Shown: positions 27,345 through 36,827, counted from the first letter of the stretch. The stretch: DNA of 64,000 bases from Amycolatopsis thermoflava N1165 (GCF_000473265.1 NZ_KI421511.1:2951560-3015559); one strand, 5' to 3'. A program made the numbers and translations. The notes: generated by a model not told the origin, from the letters alone.

Positions 27345-28427
27345 TCATCCAGGTCCGTTCTCGAACCACGACGGTCGCGAAACGACAAATTCGAGTCCTC
27401 GGTTCCCGCGCCGCAATGTGTGCGACGGTGGCTCCCCGTACCGCTCCTGATACGCGGCGCCGAACCGGCCGAGGTGGCCGAAACCCCAGCGGAGCGCCAC
27501 CGCGGACACGGTGAGGGCATCGGGGTCCCCGTTGATCAGGTCATTCCGTGCCCGGGCGAGCCTGACCTGCCGAAGGTACGCCATCGGCGGTATGCCGAAC
27601 TCCCGGACGAACGCCTTTTCGAGCGCGCGCAGGCTGACACACGCGATCCTCGCGATGTCGGCCGCACTGCCGACCCGCATGGGGTCGTCTTCGATCACGT
27701 CGACGACCCTCTGTATGGCGGCGGGAAGGCGCGAGCCCCGGTCTTCGTCGAGCTTGTCCGAGTAGTTGTGCGGTTGCGACATGAGCAGCGCCGACCGCAC
27801 CAGTTGTCCCAGGTGCGACGCCATGACCGGATGCTGCTGGGCAAGCTGGCTCGGCTGTCCGACGTCGTCTTGCAGGAGTCGCAGCACACGGGCGAAGTCG
27901 GCGCCTCGTCCCCTGGTGAGGTCCAGCTTGTCGCCGAACTCGATCGGCTCGACAACCCTTCTGCCGAGGATGGCGGACAGATCGTCCTCCAGATCGGCGC
28001 GGTCGATCCGCATCGCCATCAACGTACTGTCGTCGGTCCAGCGCTCGAACCGCCACGGCGCGCTGGGCGACAGAACAGCCGCGGTAGTACGGGAAACGGA
28101 TGCGGACCGACGGCCCGAAACGACGTCGACGGATCCCGACGGCGCGTAGCAGAACACGTAGAACGACGGCGGCGGAACGTCCAGCCGGACGTCGGACCTG
28201 AAGTTGCTGTACCCGATCCTGAGCCGCTCGGCGTTCAACACCCGCATGCAGAATCCGAATCGGCCTCGTTCGACCGCCGTGATGTGGTGGGGTGCGTACA
28301 CGCTGGTGAGGAAGCCGCGGGCCTCATCGAGGTCGTCGGTGCGCAGGAGGCCTCGCGAAGTGGCTCGTTGCCCCTTCGCGATCTGTTTTGCGAGCGCGTA
28401 GCCCGCGGACGCGTGCCTCGACGTCAT
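27345..28427 (-). CDS. AraC family transcriptional regulator
   Basis: This 360-residue regulator has an AraC_binding_2-type N-terminal half (ERGRFGFCMRVLNAERLRIG). The C-terminal double HTH (about 250-340) contains IARIACVSLRALEKAFVREF and VSAVALRWGFGHLGRFGAAY. GGGAGGT precedes the ATG at 28427. It lies 114 bp after the six-gene LLM/MhpB operon, in the same direction, and is likely its activator. It resembles the AraC protein at 15305 in architecture. Confidence 0.87.
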   Translation of the reverse strand: MTSRHASAGYALAKQIAKGQRATSRGLLRTDDLDEARGFLTSVYAPHHITAVERGRFGFCMRVLNAERLRIGYSNFRSDVRLDVPPPSFYVFCYAPSGSVDVVSGRRSASVSRTTAAVLSPSAPWRFERWTDDSTLMAMRIDRADLEDDLSAILGRRVVEPIEFGDKLDLTRGRGADFARVLRLLQDDVGQPSQLAQQHPVMASHLGQLVRSALLMSQPHNYSDKLDEDRGSRLPAAIQRVVDVIEDDPMRVGSAADIARIACVSLRALEKAFVREFGIPPMAYLRQVRLARARNDLINGDPDALTVSAVALRWGFGHLGRFGAAYQERYGEPPSHTLRRGNRGLEFVVSRPSWFENGPG

Positions 28428-28541
28428 CGTCGAGTACCTCCCACTCGGCTTCGGGTGGCACAGCAAGGATGGTCGGTGATCAGCCTTCGGCAACATGGTA
28501 GTGCTCGGCGCTCCGGTCGACAGTCCGGAAAACGAACCGCA

Positions 28542-29639
28542 TCAGCCGGAGTTCGACCAGGCCAGGCTCGCGGCTCGATGCTGCACCGCGAGGACGGTGA
28601 GGCCGGGCCGGGCAAGCTGCGGGGCCGCCGTCGGCCCGGTGAGCAGCCGGACGGATCGGTACCCGAGGTCGGCGACGATCGCGCCGGCAGCGCCGTCGTC
28701 GGCAGTCGTCCAATCGTGCCCGTCGAGCACCCGCGATCCCGGCCTGCGCAGGTAGACCAGCACACCACCCTCATCGGCGATGATGGCTGCCGATTCAGCG
28801 AAACGCCGAGCGCAGTCACAGATCGTAGTCTTGAAGATGTCACCGGTGACGCACTCGGCGTGCACCGCCACGAGCGGCACACTCGCCCGCGGACGTCCGA
28901 CCAGCGCGATGTGCTCGGCCCCGGTGACCTCGTCGCGGTATCCGACGGCGTCGAGCTGCCCGTGCACGGTCGGCAACCGGGCGTTGGTGACTCGGGTGAC
29001 GCGTCCTCGCTCCCCGTCTCCGAAGCGCAACCGGTGCTCGACGAGCTCCGGTATGTGCAGGACAGGTAGGTCGTGCCGAGCCGCGAGCAGGGCCGCGTCC
29101 TCGTCGCCGGCCGTCCCCACACCGTCGCCGACCAGCCGGGCGGTCAGCGCCACTGGCGGAAGCCCAGCGAGGCGGCACAGGTCCACGCCTGCCTCGGCGT
29201 GCTCGGGCCGTACGACGACACCGTTGGCATGGACCCTCAGCGGCAGCAGATGACCGGGCCGTATGAGGTCGGCGGGGCCGCTGGCCGGATCGGCGAGCAC
29301 CCGCGCGGTGCGCGCGCGGTCAGTCGCGCTGATACCGGTGGTGATGCCGTGTGCCGCGTCAACCGAGACGGTATAACGAGGACTTCGCGGATCCTGGTCG
29401 TCCTGGACCATCGGGGGCAGGCCGAGTGCGCCGGCACGTTCGGCCGGAAGGGGTGCGCAGAGAATCCCCGACGTGTGGCGGACCGTCCATGCGGTCCACC
29501 GCGGCTCGGCGAGTGCCGCGGGGAGGACGACGTCGTACTCGGTGCCGCCACCGACGAGAACCGGGCGTCCGGCGCGCAATGCGGCCACGGCGTGAGCGAC
29601 CCGGTCATCTGCGAAACGGGGGGCGGGCTGGGCGGACAT
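28542..29639 (-). CDS. RibBA-like protein with both domains catalytically degenerate
   Basis: The 365-residue product aligns end to end with the DHBP synthase/GTP cyclohydrolase II architecture: TVRHTSGILC, RPGHLLPLRVHANGVV and HAECVTGDIF with CDC. In the RibB part the acidic loop DDxxRENEGD is replaced by VGGGTEYD. In the GCHII part the HEGRGIG loop is missing (YLRRPGSRVLDG). Neither normal reaction is therefore expected without compensation. The ATG overlaps the flavin reductase stop by 1 bp, so it is made with that enzyme. It could bind flavin precursors, regulate the active synthase, or have a new catalytic job. Confidence 0.75.
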   Translation of the reverse strand: MSAQPAPRFADDRVAHAVAALRAGRPVLVGGGTEYDVVLPAALAEPRWTAWTVRHTSGILCAPLPAERAGALGLPPMVQDDQDPRSPRYTVSVDAAHGITTGISATDRARTARVLADPASGPADLIRPGHLLPLRVHANGVVVRPEHAEAGVDLCRLAGLPPVALTARLVGDGVGTAGDEDAALLAARHDLPVLHIPELVEHRLRFGDGERGRVTRVTNARLPTVHGQLDAVGYRDEVTGAEHIALVGRPRASVPLVAVHAECVTGDIFKTTICDCARRFAESAAIIADEGGVLVYLRRPGSRVLDGHDWTTADDGAAGAIVADLGYRSVRLLTGPTAAPQLARPGLTVLAVQHRAASLAWSNSG

Positions 29640-30220
29640 CAGGACGCCAACGCGGACAGCGCGTGCAGCCGGCTGCCGTGGAAGACCAACGGGGCGACCT
29701 TTTCGTGTGGCTGCATGGCCTCGACGCGAAGCAGCACCAGGTCGTGGTCCCCCGCGCTGATGACCGTGTCGATCGAACAATCCAGCCACGCGGCCGCTCC
29801 GTGCAGGAGCACCGCACCCTGTCCGGTCGCGGTGTAGCCGATCCCGGCGAACCGGTCCCCCGTCTTCGACGCGATCTGCCGGCAGGCCCGGTCGTGCGTG
29901 GTCCCGAGCACCGACAGCCCGAGCCGGGGACGGTCGGCCAGAAGCGGCCAGGTCGTGGAGGTGTGCTGCACGCATACCGACACCAGCGGCGGGTCCATCG
30001 AGACCGCGACGAACGAACTCGCGACAATGCCGACTGGAGCGGCGTCGCGCAGCGCGCACACGGCTACCACGCCGCTGGGAAAGGTGCCGTAGACCCGCCG
30101 TAGCGGGCCAGTCTCGTCTGGGTCGGGAACGATCAACGTAGGCCTCCTGTCACGGCCGCGGGGTTCAGGCTCAAGGCTCGTGGCACGGCACGGTGCACCG
30201 ACGGTCTCGACCGGTGGCAT
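29639..30220 (-). CDS. Flavin reductase (HpaC-like)
   Basis: This 193-residue flavin reductase domain protein has YGTFPSGVVAVCAL near 44, SFVAVSMDPPLVSVCV near 68 and DHDLVLLRVE near 158. It is a paralogue of the reductase at 1600. GAGGAGG lies before the ATG. It probably supplies reduced flavin to the LLM monooxygenase that starts this operon. The roughly 30-residue N-terminal extension is longer than usual; an internal start cannot be excluded. Confidence 0.85.
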   Translation of the reverse strand: MPPVETVGAPCRATSLEPEPRGRDRRPTLIVPDPDETGPLRRVYGTFPSGVVAVCALRDAAPVGIVASSFVAVSMDPPLVSVCVQHTSTTWPLLADRPRLGLSVLGTTHDRACRQIASKTGDRFAGIGYTATGQGAVLLHGAAAWLDCSIDTVISAGDHDLVLLRVEAMQPHEKVAPLVFHGSRLHALSALAS

Positions 30221-30237
30221 GGTTGCCTCCTCTTCGC

Positions 30238-31077
30238 CTACGCCGCTGCCAGGAACTCACGGATCAGGCCACCGAGCCGGGCGGGCACCTCGAACTGGAG
30301 CAGGTGCCCGCAATCCGCGAACAGGTGCAGGTCCGCGTGCGGAAGGTGCTCGGCCAGGAAGAGCCCCGCGGCGGGCGAGATCGTCCCGTCGTCCTTCCCG
30401 TGCACCGCCAGGACCGGGTGCGGTATGCCGGCGAGCACCGACTCGTCGTAGACCGGTGCGGGCTCGCCGGGCGCCATGGCGGCCTCGAACGACCGCCGCA
30501 CCTCCGGCCTGACCGCGATCGCGAAGCGCTCCCTCACGTAGTCGTCGATGCCGGGAACATCGCCTCGAGACAGCTGGGCGGTCACGAGCGCGTGCATCGC
30601 CTCCTCACTCGGGCTGTCGTAGAACGCGGTGAGCGTCCCCACCCTGGCCTTGACCGGTGTCCCACCCGCGCCCATCAGGACGATCCGCCCGAGCCGCTCG
30701 GGTGCGTGCACGGCCAGCTCGAGCGCCACACGGGCGCCGTAGGAGTGTCCTGCCACGTGAACCCGATCCAGTTCGAGCTCGTCCAGCAGCCGGAGCACCG
30801 CGTCGACGCGCCGCCTGAACCACGGTCCCGGACCCGGGGGCAGGGTTTCCGGATGACTGCTGTGGCCGAATCCCACCAGGTCGGGCATGATGCACCGGTA
30901 CGTCGCGATGCCGGGGAGGAGCGGCCGGAAGCTCAGCGCTCCCGTCGCACCCGGTCCAGTCCCGTGCAGGAGCAGCAGCGGTTCGCCACCGGGGTCTCCC
31001 GCCGTCACGACGTGCGTCGTGTCCGCGCCGGTGGCCCGGTCCTCCGTCCGCACGGGAGCAAGCTCCGCAGATCGCAT
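30238..31077 (-). CDS. Alpha/beta hydrolase, meta-cleavage-type
   Basis: This 279-residue hydrolase has HGTGPGATG near 38-46 (the motif class of BphD/HsaD/XylF), Ser112 in GHSYGA, the acid in HGKDDGTIS and His in DCGHLLQFE. It most likely hydrolyses the ring-fission product of the MhpB-type dioxygenase two genes upstream. GAGGTAG precedes the ATG; the frame reaches further upstream without support. Confidence 0.87.
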   Translation of the reverse strand: MRSAELAPVRTEDRATGADTTHVVTAGDPGGEPLLLLHGTGPGATGALSFRPLLPGIATYRCIMPDLVGFGHSSHPETLPPGPGPWFRRRVDAVLRLLDELELDRVHVAGHSYGARVALELAVHAPERLGRIVLMGAGGTPVKARVGTLTAFYDSPSEEAMHALVTAQLSRGDVPGIDDYVRERFAIAVRPEVRRSFEAAMAPGEPAPVYDESVLAGIPHPVLAVHGKDDGTISPAAGLFLAEHLPHADLHLFADCGHLLQFEVPARLGGLIREFLAAA

Positions 31078-31085
31078 GATCGGCG

Positions 31086-31847
31086 CTACCTCTTCCCCAG
31101 GGTTCGGTGGAACAACTCGAGCGTGCGGTCCCACGAAACGGACGCCGCGTGCTGCTGATAGGCAGGCAGCTGCGGGAACATGAAGCCGTGATCGGCGCCG
31201 TCGAAGATCTCGACAGTCGCTTTCACCGGCGGCCTCCCCAGCTCGTCCCGCAGCGGCTTGTTCAGCTCGAGCGGGGAAAGCTTGTCGGCCGCGCCGAGTC
31301 CGACGAACAGCTCGGCGGAGATCTTCCCGACGCTTCGATGGGGCGAGTCCGGGTCATCCGTCACGCAGTTCGACGGGTGCAGCGCCGAGCCTGCCGCGTA
31401 TCGCGCGGGGTCGGCGGCGAGCAACCGCAGCGTGAAGCGCGCGCCCATGCAGAACCCCATGGCGGCCTTGGCGTTCATGTCGGCGGCCGGGTCCTTCGCC
31501 GTGACCTCCAGCATCGCGGCCGTGTCGGCGAGCACCATGTCATCAGTGAGCGAGGTGACCGCCGCCATCAGCCGGTCGAACTCCGGTGACCCCGGCCCTT
31601 GACCGATACCGGCCAGGTCGAAGGAAATCTGACGACCGAGCCGGTGGTAGAGATCCGGCAGAACAGCGTAATAGCCGGCGCCCGCCAACTTGCGGCTGAC
31701 GTCGTGGATGTCCGCACGCAGCCCCGGCCCGTCGTGGTAGACGATGACCACGGGAAACGGGCCACTGTCGTCGGGATGGCGAACCGTGACCGTCATCGGC
31801 CCGTCGTCGGTCCGGACGACTTCTTCTTTCTCAATCAATTCTCTCAC
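31086..31847 (-). CDS. Dienelactone hydrolase family protein
   Basis: This 253-residue protein carries the DLH Cys-Asp-His triad: Cys133 in GFCMGAR, Asp188 in GAADKLSP and His220 in GADHGFMF. DLH enzymes open enol-lactones in halo- or hydroxyaromatic breakdown and also act as general esterases. The start is the GTG that overlaps the upstream dioxygenase stop (GTGA); no ATG is available at this position. It lies within the LLM/MhpB operon. Confidence 0.87.
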   Translation of the reverse strand: MRELIEKEEVVRTDDGPMTVTVRHPDDSGPFPVVIVYHDGPGLRADIHDVSRKLAGAGYYAVLPDLYHRLGRQISFDLAGIGQGPGSPEFDRLMAAVTSLTDDMVLADTAAMLEVTAKDPAADMNAKAAMGFCMGARFTLRLLAADPARYAAGSALHPSNCVTDDPDSPHRSVGKISAELFVGLGAADKLSPLELNKPLRDELGRPPVKATVEIFDGADHGFMFPQLPAYQQHAASVSWDRTLELFHRTLGKR

Positions 31848-32797
31848 CTGGTCGTTTCTCGTGGTCGCGCGGTGGTCACCGCGAAGCCGATGATCCACTC
31901 GGGGACCGGTTGGTAGAACGAAGACTCGGTCCGGTAAGGCCCTGCGGTTTGCAGCGCGGCATGGGCCGCGATCCACGAGCGCACTTCGTGAATCGAACTG
32001 CCGCCCTGTTTGCCGAGCCACTCGACGCTCATCGCGTCGAACCAGGACAGGTCGCCCTTCTCGAACTGCCGGAGGATCTGCTCGTCGAGATCAGGGTTCA
32101 GTGGCAGCAGCGAGGACTCACCCCGCGCGAAGGCTTGGCCGGCCTGAAACACCGCCTCCTCGCGCGCCCTCTGCTCCTCGGGCGTTCGGCGCTTGTCCAC
32201 AATGTAGGCGACAGCTTCCGGTGGAGACTGCCGCAGCCGCGGGACCGGCACATCGTGTGACAAGCCGCCCGAGCCGAGGAGCAGAACCTTCTGATCCAAG
32301 TCCCGGACGAACTCGCCCACCGCCGCGCCGAGGCGCCTGATCCGGCGCAGCGGTCCCAGCGGCTCGGCGACCGAGTTGATGAAGACAGGGATCACGGGTT
32401 TGGCCGCGCTCGAGCCGAACAGGTTCTCCAGCGGCTGGGCGATGCCGTGATCGACGACCATCTTCTCCGACATAGTGACGTCGAGATCCGCCGCCAGCAG
32501 GTGGACGACCAGATCGTCGGCGAGTGCCTGTGGCACGTCGAGCTCACCGGCACTGGTGTTGTAGTCGCCGATGGCTGTAGCCGACAACCCGACGCAGAAC
32601 GGTGGCATGAGTTCATACCGGAAGCCCTGGTAGTGGTCAGGGCCGAAGATGACGACGAGGTCCGGGTCGAAAGCTTCCACGAACCGCCTGGCGTCGCGGA
32701 GAGCGCCGTCGACCCGCTGCACGACCGACTCGCCCGGGTCGCCCGACCCCAGCAACGGCGTGTGCGACATGCAGCACAAGGCCAGCTCGGACGTCAC
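31844..32797 (-). CDS. mhpB: MhpB-type 2,3-dihydroxyphenylpropionate 1,2-dioxygenase
   Basis: This 317-residue extradiol dioxygenase resembles MhpB along its length: SHTPLL at 11-16, FGPDHYQGF at 51-59, LMPPFCVGLSATAIGDY, VDHG with His117, AQPLENLFG, LGSGGLSH with His181, and the C-terminal PVPEWIIGF. MhpB (314 residues in E. coli) cleaves 2,3-dihydroxyphenylpropionate or the cinnamate analogue with Fe(II). A catechol with an acid side chain is thus a fair guess. The start is GTG, 2 bp after the LLM stop. The downstream hydrolases fit the next step. Confidence 0.9.
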   Translation of the reverse strand: MTSELALCCMSHTPLLGSGDPGESVVQRVDGALRDARRFVEAFDPDLVVIFGPDHYQGFRYELMPPFCVGLSATAIGDYNTSAGELDVPQALADDLVVHLLAADLDVTMSEKMVVDHGIAQPLENLFGSSAAKPVIPVFINSVAEPLGPLRRIRRLGAAVGEFVRDLDQKVLLLGSGGLSHDVPVPRLRQSPPEAVAYIVDKRRTPEEQRAREEAVFQAGQAFARGESSLLPLNPDLDEQILRQFEKGDLSWFDAMSVEWLGKQGGSSIHEVRSWIAAHAALQTAGPYRTESSFYQPVPEWIIGFAVTTARPRETTR

Positions 32798-32799
32798 GA

Positions 32800-33885
32800 C
32801 TACACCTTCAGGGAGCGCAGAGCCGGCACCACGTGCTCGCCGAACAGCTGGTAGGAGCGCATCGTCTGCTCTTTGGTGAGGGTGCCGAACGACCCCCAGT
32901 TGAGGAAGTTCCCGCAGCCGATGTGCTCCATCTGGCTCACGATCTGGTCCCGGACGGTCTCCGGCCTCCCCACGCAGATCGCCCCGATGTCGATGAGAGC
33001 GTCGAACGACACGTCCTCCCCGGCGAAGGGGCGGAAGAAGGACTGATAGTGCTCGTAGCCGGCGGGCACGTTGTCGAGGTCGTGGAACACAGCCGCTTCC
33101 TTGAACGCCGCGAACAGCGCGTCGAAGGCGGGCTCGGCAAGATCGCGCGCCTCCTGTTCGGAGTCCGCGATGAACACGTTGCGGCACACACCCATGTCGG
33201 TGGGTTCAGCTTCACGACCGGCTTCCGCGGCCGCCTTCTTGTACTGCTCGAAAATCGTCCGCATGTTGTCGGTCGGCGAGAAGACCGAAGTGAACCGGAA
33301 ACCCTGCCGGGCCGCCCAGCTCACGGTCTGCGGGCTCAGCGCCGTGACCCAGATCGGCAGCTCGGACCGCAAGGGCCGAGGCCAGAGACTCACGTTGTCG
33401 TAGTTGTAGAACTCGCCCTTGAAGGTGAAGGTGGGTTCCGTCCAGGCAGACTGGATGAGCGCGACGGACTCCTCGAACCGGGCGCGCGTCTCCTCCATTT
33501 TGACGCCTTCGCGAATGAACTCGGGCTCGTCCACGCCACGTCCCAGGCCGACCTCGAGCCGGCCGCCGGTGAGGTAGTCGAGCATCGCGCCCTCCTCGGC
33601 AAGCCGGCGCGGATTGTGGAACGCGGTGATGTTCGCCATCACCCCGATGTTCATCCGGCTGGTCCGCTGGGCCAGGGTCGCCACCAGCAGGTTGGGCGAG
33701 GGGCTGATGCTGTACGGCGTGAAGTGGTGCTCGGAGAAGAAGACCCCGTCGAATCCGAGGTCCTCGGCGGCGACCCACGATTCCAGCTTCCAATCGTAGA
33801 GATCCTTGCACAACTGCGGGTCGAACTTCGCAGGGTCGGGATCGTACGGGTAGCTGAAAATCTCAAAGAGCCAAGACTTGACCAC
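32800..33885 (-). CDS. LLM class flavin-dependent monooxygenase
   Basis: This luciferase-like oxygenase of 361 residues (from the GTG start) has the N-terminus VKSWLFEIFSYPYD, FFSEHHFTPYSISPSPN near 49, IGVMANITAFHNP near 80 and GGRLEVGLGRGVDE near 107. The GTG at 33885 follows GGAG with good spacing; an ATG at 33909 has no ribosome site but is possible. It heads the six-gene operon and may be the hydroxylase that makes the dihydroxyaromatic for the MhpB-type enzyme, using the operon's flavin reductase. Confidence 0.85.
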   Translation of the reverse strand: MVKSWLFEIFSYPYDPDPAKFDPQLCKDLYDWKLESWVAAEDLGFDGVFFSEHHFTPYSISPSPNLLVATLAQRTSRMNIGVMANITAFHNPRRLAEEGAMLDYLTGGRLEVGLGRGVDEPEFIREGVKMEETRARFEESVALIQSAWTEPTFTFKGEFYNYDNVSLWPRPLRSELPIWVTALSPQTVSWAARQGFRFTSVFSPTDNMRTIFEQYKKAAAEAGREAEPTDMGVCRNVFIADSEQEARDLAEPAFDALFAAFKEAAVFHDLDNVPAGYEHYQSFFRPFAGEDVSFDALIDIGAICVGRPETVRDQIVSQMEHIGCGNFLNWGSFGTLTKEQTMRSYQLFGEHVVPALRSLKV

Positions 33886-33937
33886 TTGATTCTCCGTCCA
33901 CTCTGACATTCGGCCGGTGTCCGCGTCACGGTTCACG

Positions 33938-34859
33938 ACCGGATCCGGTGCCGATCACGTTAGGGCGGAGCGCCACGGCCCGACGAGCCGTTCTTCGCTC
34001 AAGTCTGTCCACTTTTCGCACCGGTCGCGGGCAGAATCGGAGACTGGCGGAGGTTCAAGGCGGCCTGGGTCTGCACATGCTGAGGACGGAAGCGACACCA
34101 GAGGAGACGTTGAGGATGGTTGCGGCGGGCGGGCTTGAAGCTGTTCGGTGAAAGCGGCGATCAGCCGGATGGGGCAGAGAAGATTGACGTTGACCAAGAG
34201 CGCAGCGAGCGGGCGCAACTGGGGTACGGACCTTTCCTCGTTCGCCGGATACCTGACGCCGCGAATCGCGCGACCGCTACTCGTGGATTCCGTCCAGGTG
34301 TGCTCTACGCCGGCTGGCGAACTGGGAGTACCAGGCGACGAGCCCAGGGTCGTCGACACTGGCCGGGTCCAGAACGGATTGCGCGTCCTCTCCTCGGAAC
34401 AGCCGCTTGAGCGGCACTTCCAGCTTCTTCCCCGTTCGCGTGTGCGGGATGCCCGGAACCGCGATGATCTCGTCCGGTACGTGGCGCGGCGAGGTCCGGA
34501 CAATGCCGGTTCGCCAGGATTGAGAGGCCGACGCCGGACGAACCGTCGCATGGCTCCCAGAAGACGCCATTTGTGAACGCGAACCACCAGGGTTACGGAC
34601 CAGCAGCGGTACCAGCGGAGCCCCAGCTGTTGCGGCAGTCGGGCGCATCTGCTCGACACCCCTGACAGCACACCGACGAAACACTCGAGTCGATGATCGC
34701 CACCTACCGCGAACTGCTGCCCCCGGCGGGGGCAAAGACCTCGGCCCGTGGAAGTACAACGCAGACGGCAGCTTCACCGCGACCAGCTACCTTGCCCCGG
34801 TCACCGCCCAGGTCGCAGGTGCGCAACGACTGGTCCGGCCGGTAGATCCGCGTCCAGAT
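33938..34859. other. About 920-bp region without intact genes
   Basis: Apart from the acetoacetyl-CoA ligase fragment at 34277-34504, no frame shows a convincing product. It separates the catabolic island from the housekeeping-like region. A short plus-strand stretch near 34730-34860 has protein-like composition but no start and was not assigned. Confidence 0.55.
34277..34504 (-). pseudogene. C-terminal fragment of acetoacetyl-CoA ligase
   Basis: About 75 codons read SPRHVPDEIIAVPGIPHTRT then GKKLEVPLKRLFRG and SVDDPGLVAWYSQFA, which is the C-terminal end of acetoacetate-CoA ligase, including the GKK catalytic-lysine segment. The sequence further upstream in this frame does not continue the enzyme, so roughly 90 percent of the gene is gone. 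Confidence 0.75.
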
Positions 34860-35807
34860 CTATCCCAGTGGCAGGCGCGTGATGTGCGCCGTACCAGCTG
34901 AAGGCGGTGAGCGGTCCGGCGCAGGACCGGCGGTCGCCGCAGCACGGGTGGGCGCATCGCTGCTCGTCTGGCGCAGGAGTGTGAGCGCCTCTTCGGACGG
35001 GGAGCCGGCAGGTGTCGTGCACACGATGAGCACCTGGTCCGGCGAACGGGCGATCGACAGCGTCTGCTGGGTCACGATCACGGTACCGACGACGGGGTGG
35101 TGCAGTTCGTAAGACGCGGCGTCACACGGTGCCACGCGGTGGTCGCCCCACAGCGCGACGAACTCCGGGCTCCGCATGGTCAGTTCGCCGATCAGCTCCG
35201 CGAGCAGCGGGTCTTGCGGGTGCTTGCCGACGGTGATCCGCAGGTTCCCGACCACCGCGCGGGCCTTGCGCTTCCAGTCGGTGTACAGCTCCCGGCAGTG
35301 CGGGTCGAGGAACAGCATCCGGGTCATGTTCGGCCGCCGCGCCGGGTCGTCCGGGCTGTGGAAGTCCAGGTGGCCGGCCAGCAGAGTGTGCCCGAGCGCG
35401 TTCCACGCCAGCACGTCGGTTCGCCTGCCGAGCACCAGCGCCGGGACGCCGTCCACGGCGCGCAGCAGGTCCCGCGTCTCGTCGGCGAGCTTCTCGGGCC
35501 GGGGGCGGCGCGCACGGGGGGCGCGGCGGGCGGCCTCGGCGAGCCGGAGGAGGTGCTCGCGCTCGTGGTCGTCGAGCCGCAGGGCGCGAGCGATCGCGTC
35601 GAGCACTTCGGCCGAGGCCCCGCGGGACAAGCCCTGTTCCAGCCTCGTGTAGTACGACACGCTGACCCCCGCCAGCTGGGCCAGTTCCTCCCGCCGCAGC
35701 CCGGCCACCCGCCTGCGGGGGCCGACGTCGCGCAGGCCGACGTCCTCCGGTCGCAGCAGCGCCCTTCGGGCCTGCAGGAAATCACCGAGTGGGCCAGGTC
35801 CGTCCAT
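34860..35807 (-). CDS. MmyB-type helix-turn-helix transcriptional regulator
   Basis: This 315-residue protein has an N-terminal XRE-type HTH (GLRREELAQLAGVSVSYYTR, about 37-56) followed by a PAS-like ligand-binding domain of the MmyB/MLTR type (DVLAWNALGHTLL, RMLFLDPHCRELY, ELHHPVVG). It is divergent from the metallo-hydrolase gene with a 102-bp gap, so it probably controls that gene and the esterase. Members of this class often repress a neighbouring oxidoreductase or hydrolase. Confidence 0.87.
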   Translation of the reverse strand: MDGPGPLGDFLQARRALLRPEDVGLRDVGPRRRVAGLRREELAQLAGVSVSYYTRLEQGLSRGASAEVLDAIARALRLDDHEREHLLRLAEAARRAPRARRPRPEKLADETRDLLRAVDGVPALVLGRRTDVLAWNALGHTLLAGHLDFHSPDDPARRPNMTRMLFLDPHCRELYTDWKRKARAVVGNLRITVGKHPQDPLLAELIGELTMRSPEFVALWGDHRVAPCDAASYELHHPVVGTVIVTQQTLSIARSPDQVLIVCTTPAGSPSEEALTLLRQTSSDAPTRAAATAGPAPDRSPPSAGTAHITRLPLG

Positions 35808-35909
35808 GCGCCCAGTATCCGGTGCACGGCCGGCGCCCAGCCACACCCTGCGAGGGGTAGGACAACGCAGGAGTGGTTCGCACCCGCCCGCGTTCCCAGA
35901 CTCGGTGCC

Positions 35910-36827
35910 ATGGAGCACAACCCCGAACAGATCACACTGGGCGAGGTCACCGTCACCCGCGTCAAGGAGTTCTACGGTTCGGTCGAGATGAGGCCGGACG
36001 AGTTCTTCCCGGACAGTCCGGACGGCGCGTGGGACGAGCACCGCGACTGGCTGGCGCCCGACTTCTGGGACCCCGGCACCGGCCAGTGCCGGTCGGCGAT
36101 CCAGTCCTGGCTGCTGCGCAGCGAGGGGCGCACGATCCTCGTCGACACCGGTGTGGGCAACCACAAGGACCGGCCGTACGCCCCGGTCTGGAGCCGGCTG
36201 CACACGAGCTACCTCGACAACCTCGCCGCCGCCGGGGTGCGACCCGAGGACGTCGACATCGTCGTCAACACCCATCTGCACATCGACCACGTGGGCTGGA
36301 ACACTCGGCTCGACGGCCGCGCCTGGGTGCCGACCTTCCCCAACGCCACGTACCTGATGCCGAAGCGGGACTTCGACTTCTGGAATCCCGCCAACGAGAA
36401 CGAGACCGTGTTCGGCCGGGGGAACCAGAACGTCTTCGAGGACAGCGTCACGCCGGTGCACCAGGCCGGCCTGACCCGGCTGTGGGACGGCTCGTACCGG
36501 ATCGACAAGAACCTGAGGCTCGATCTCGCCCCCGGGCACACCCCCGGCTCGTCCGTGCTCGTCCTCGAGTCCGGCGGCGACCGGGCCCTGTTCGTCGGGG
36601 ATCTGATGCACACCCCACTGCAGATCCCGGAGCCGGACACCAACTCCTGCTTCTGCGAGGACCCGGCCGAATCCCGCGCCACCCGGCACAAGCTGCTCGG
36701 CCACGCCGCCGAGACCAACGCGCTCGTGTTCCCCGCGCACTTCGCCGGCGCGGGCGCCGCCGTAGTCGAGCGCGACGGATCGAAGTTCGCGATCAAGGAA
36801 TGGGCGGCCTTCTCCCGCATCTCCTGA
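35910..36827 (+). CDS. MBL-fold metallo-hydrolase
   Basis: This 305-residue metallo-beta-lactamase-fold protein has THLHIDH at 121-127 (His122, His124, Asp126, His127), then APGHTPGS, FVGDLMH and FPAHFAG. These are the standard zinc ligands of the lactonase/glyoxalase-II-like group. It lacks a signal peptide. It is the first gene rightward of the MmyB-type regulator and is followed by a carboxylesterase after 26 bp. The substrate may be a lactone or thioester; not decidable. Confidence 0.85.
   Translation: MEHNPEQITLGEVTVTRVKEFYGSVEMRPDEFFPDSPDGAWDEHRDWLAPDFWDPGTGQCRSAIQSWLLRSEGRTILVDTGVGNHKDRPYAPVWSRLHTSYLDNLAAAGVRPEDVDIVVNTHLHIDHVGWNTRLDGRAWVPTFPNATYLMPKRDFDFWNPANENETVFGRGNQNVFEDSVTPVHQAGLTRLWDGSYRIDKNLRLDLAPGHTPGSSVLVLESGGDRALFVGDLMHTPLQIPEPDTNSCFCEDPAESRATRHKLLGHAAETNALVFPAHFAGAGAAVVERDGSKFAIKEWAAFSRIS

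Noticed and set aside
33938..34276. Candidate small regulatory gene or operator upstream of the LLM/MhpB operon
   Set aside because: No palindrome matching the other operators and no credible coding frame was found; only unremarkable sequence is seen.
35097..35909. Upstream extension of the metallo-hydrolase frame
   Set aside because: It overlaps the MmyB-type regulator on the other strand and has shadow-like composition; the enzyme fold starts at the ATG at 35910.
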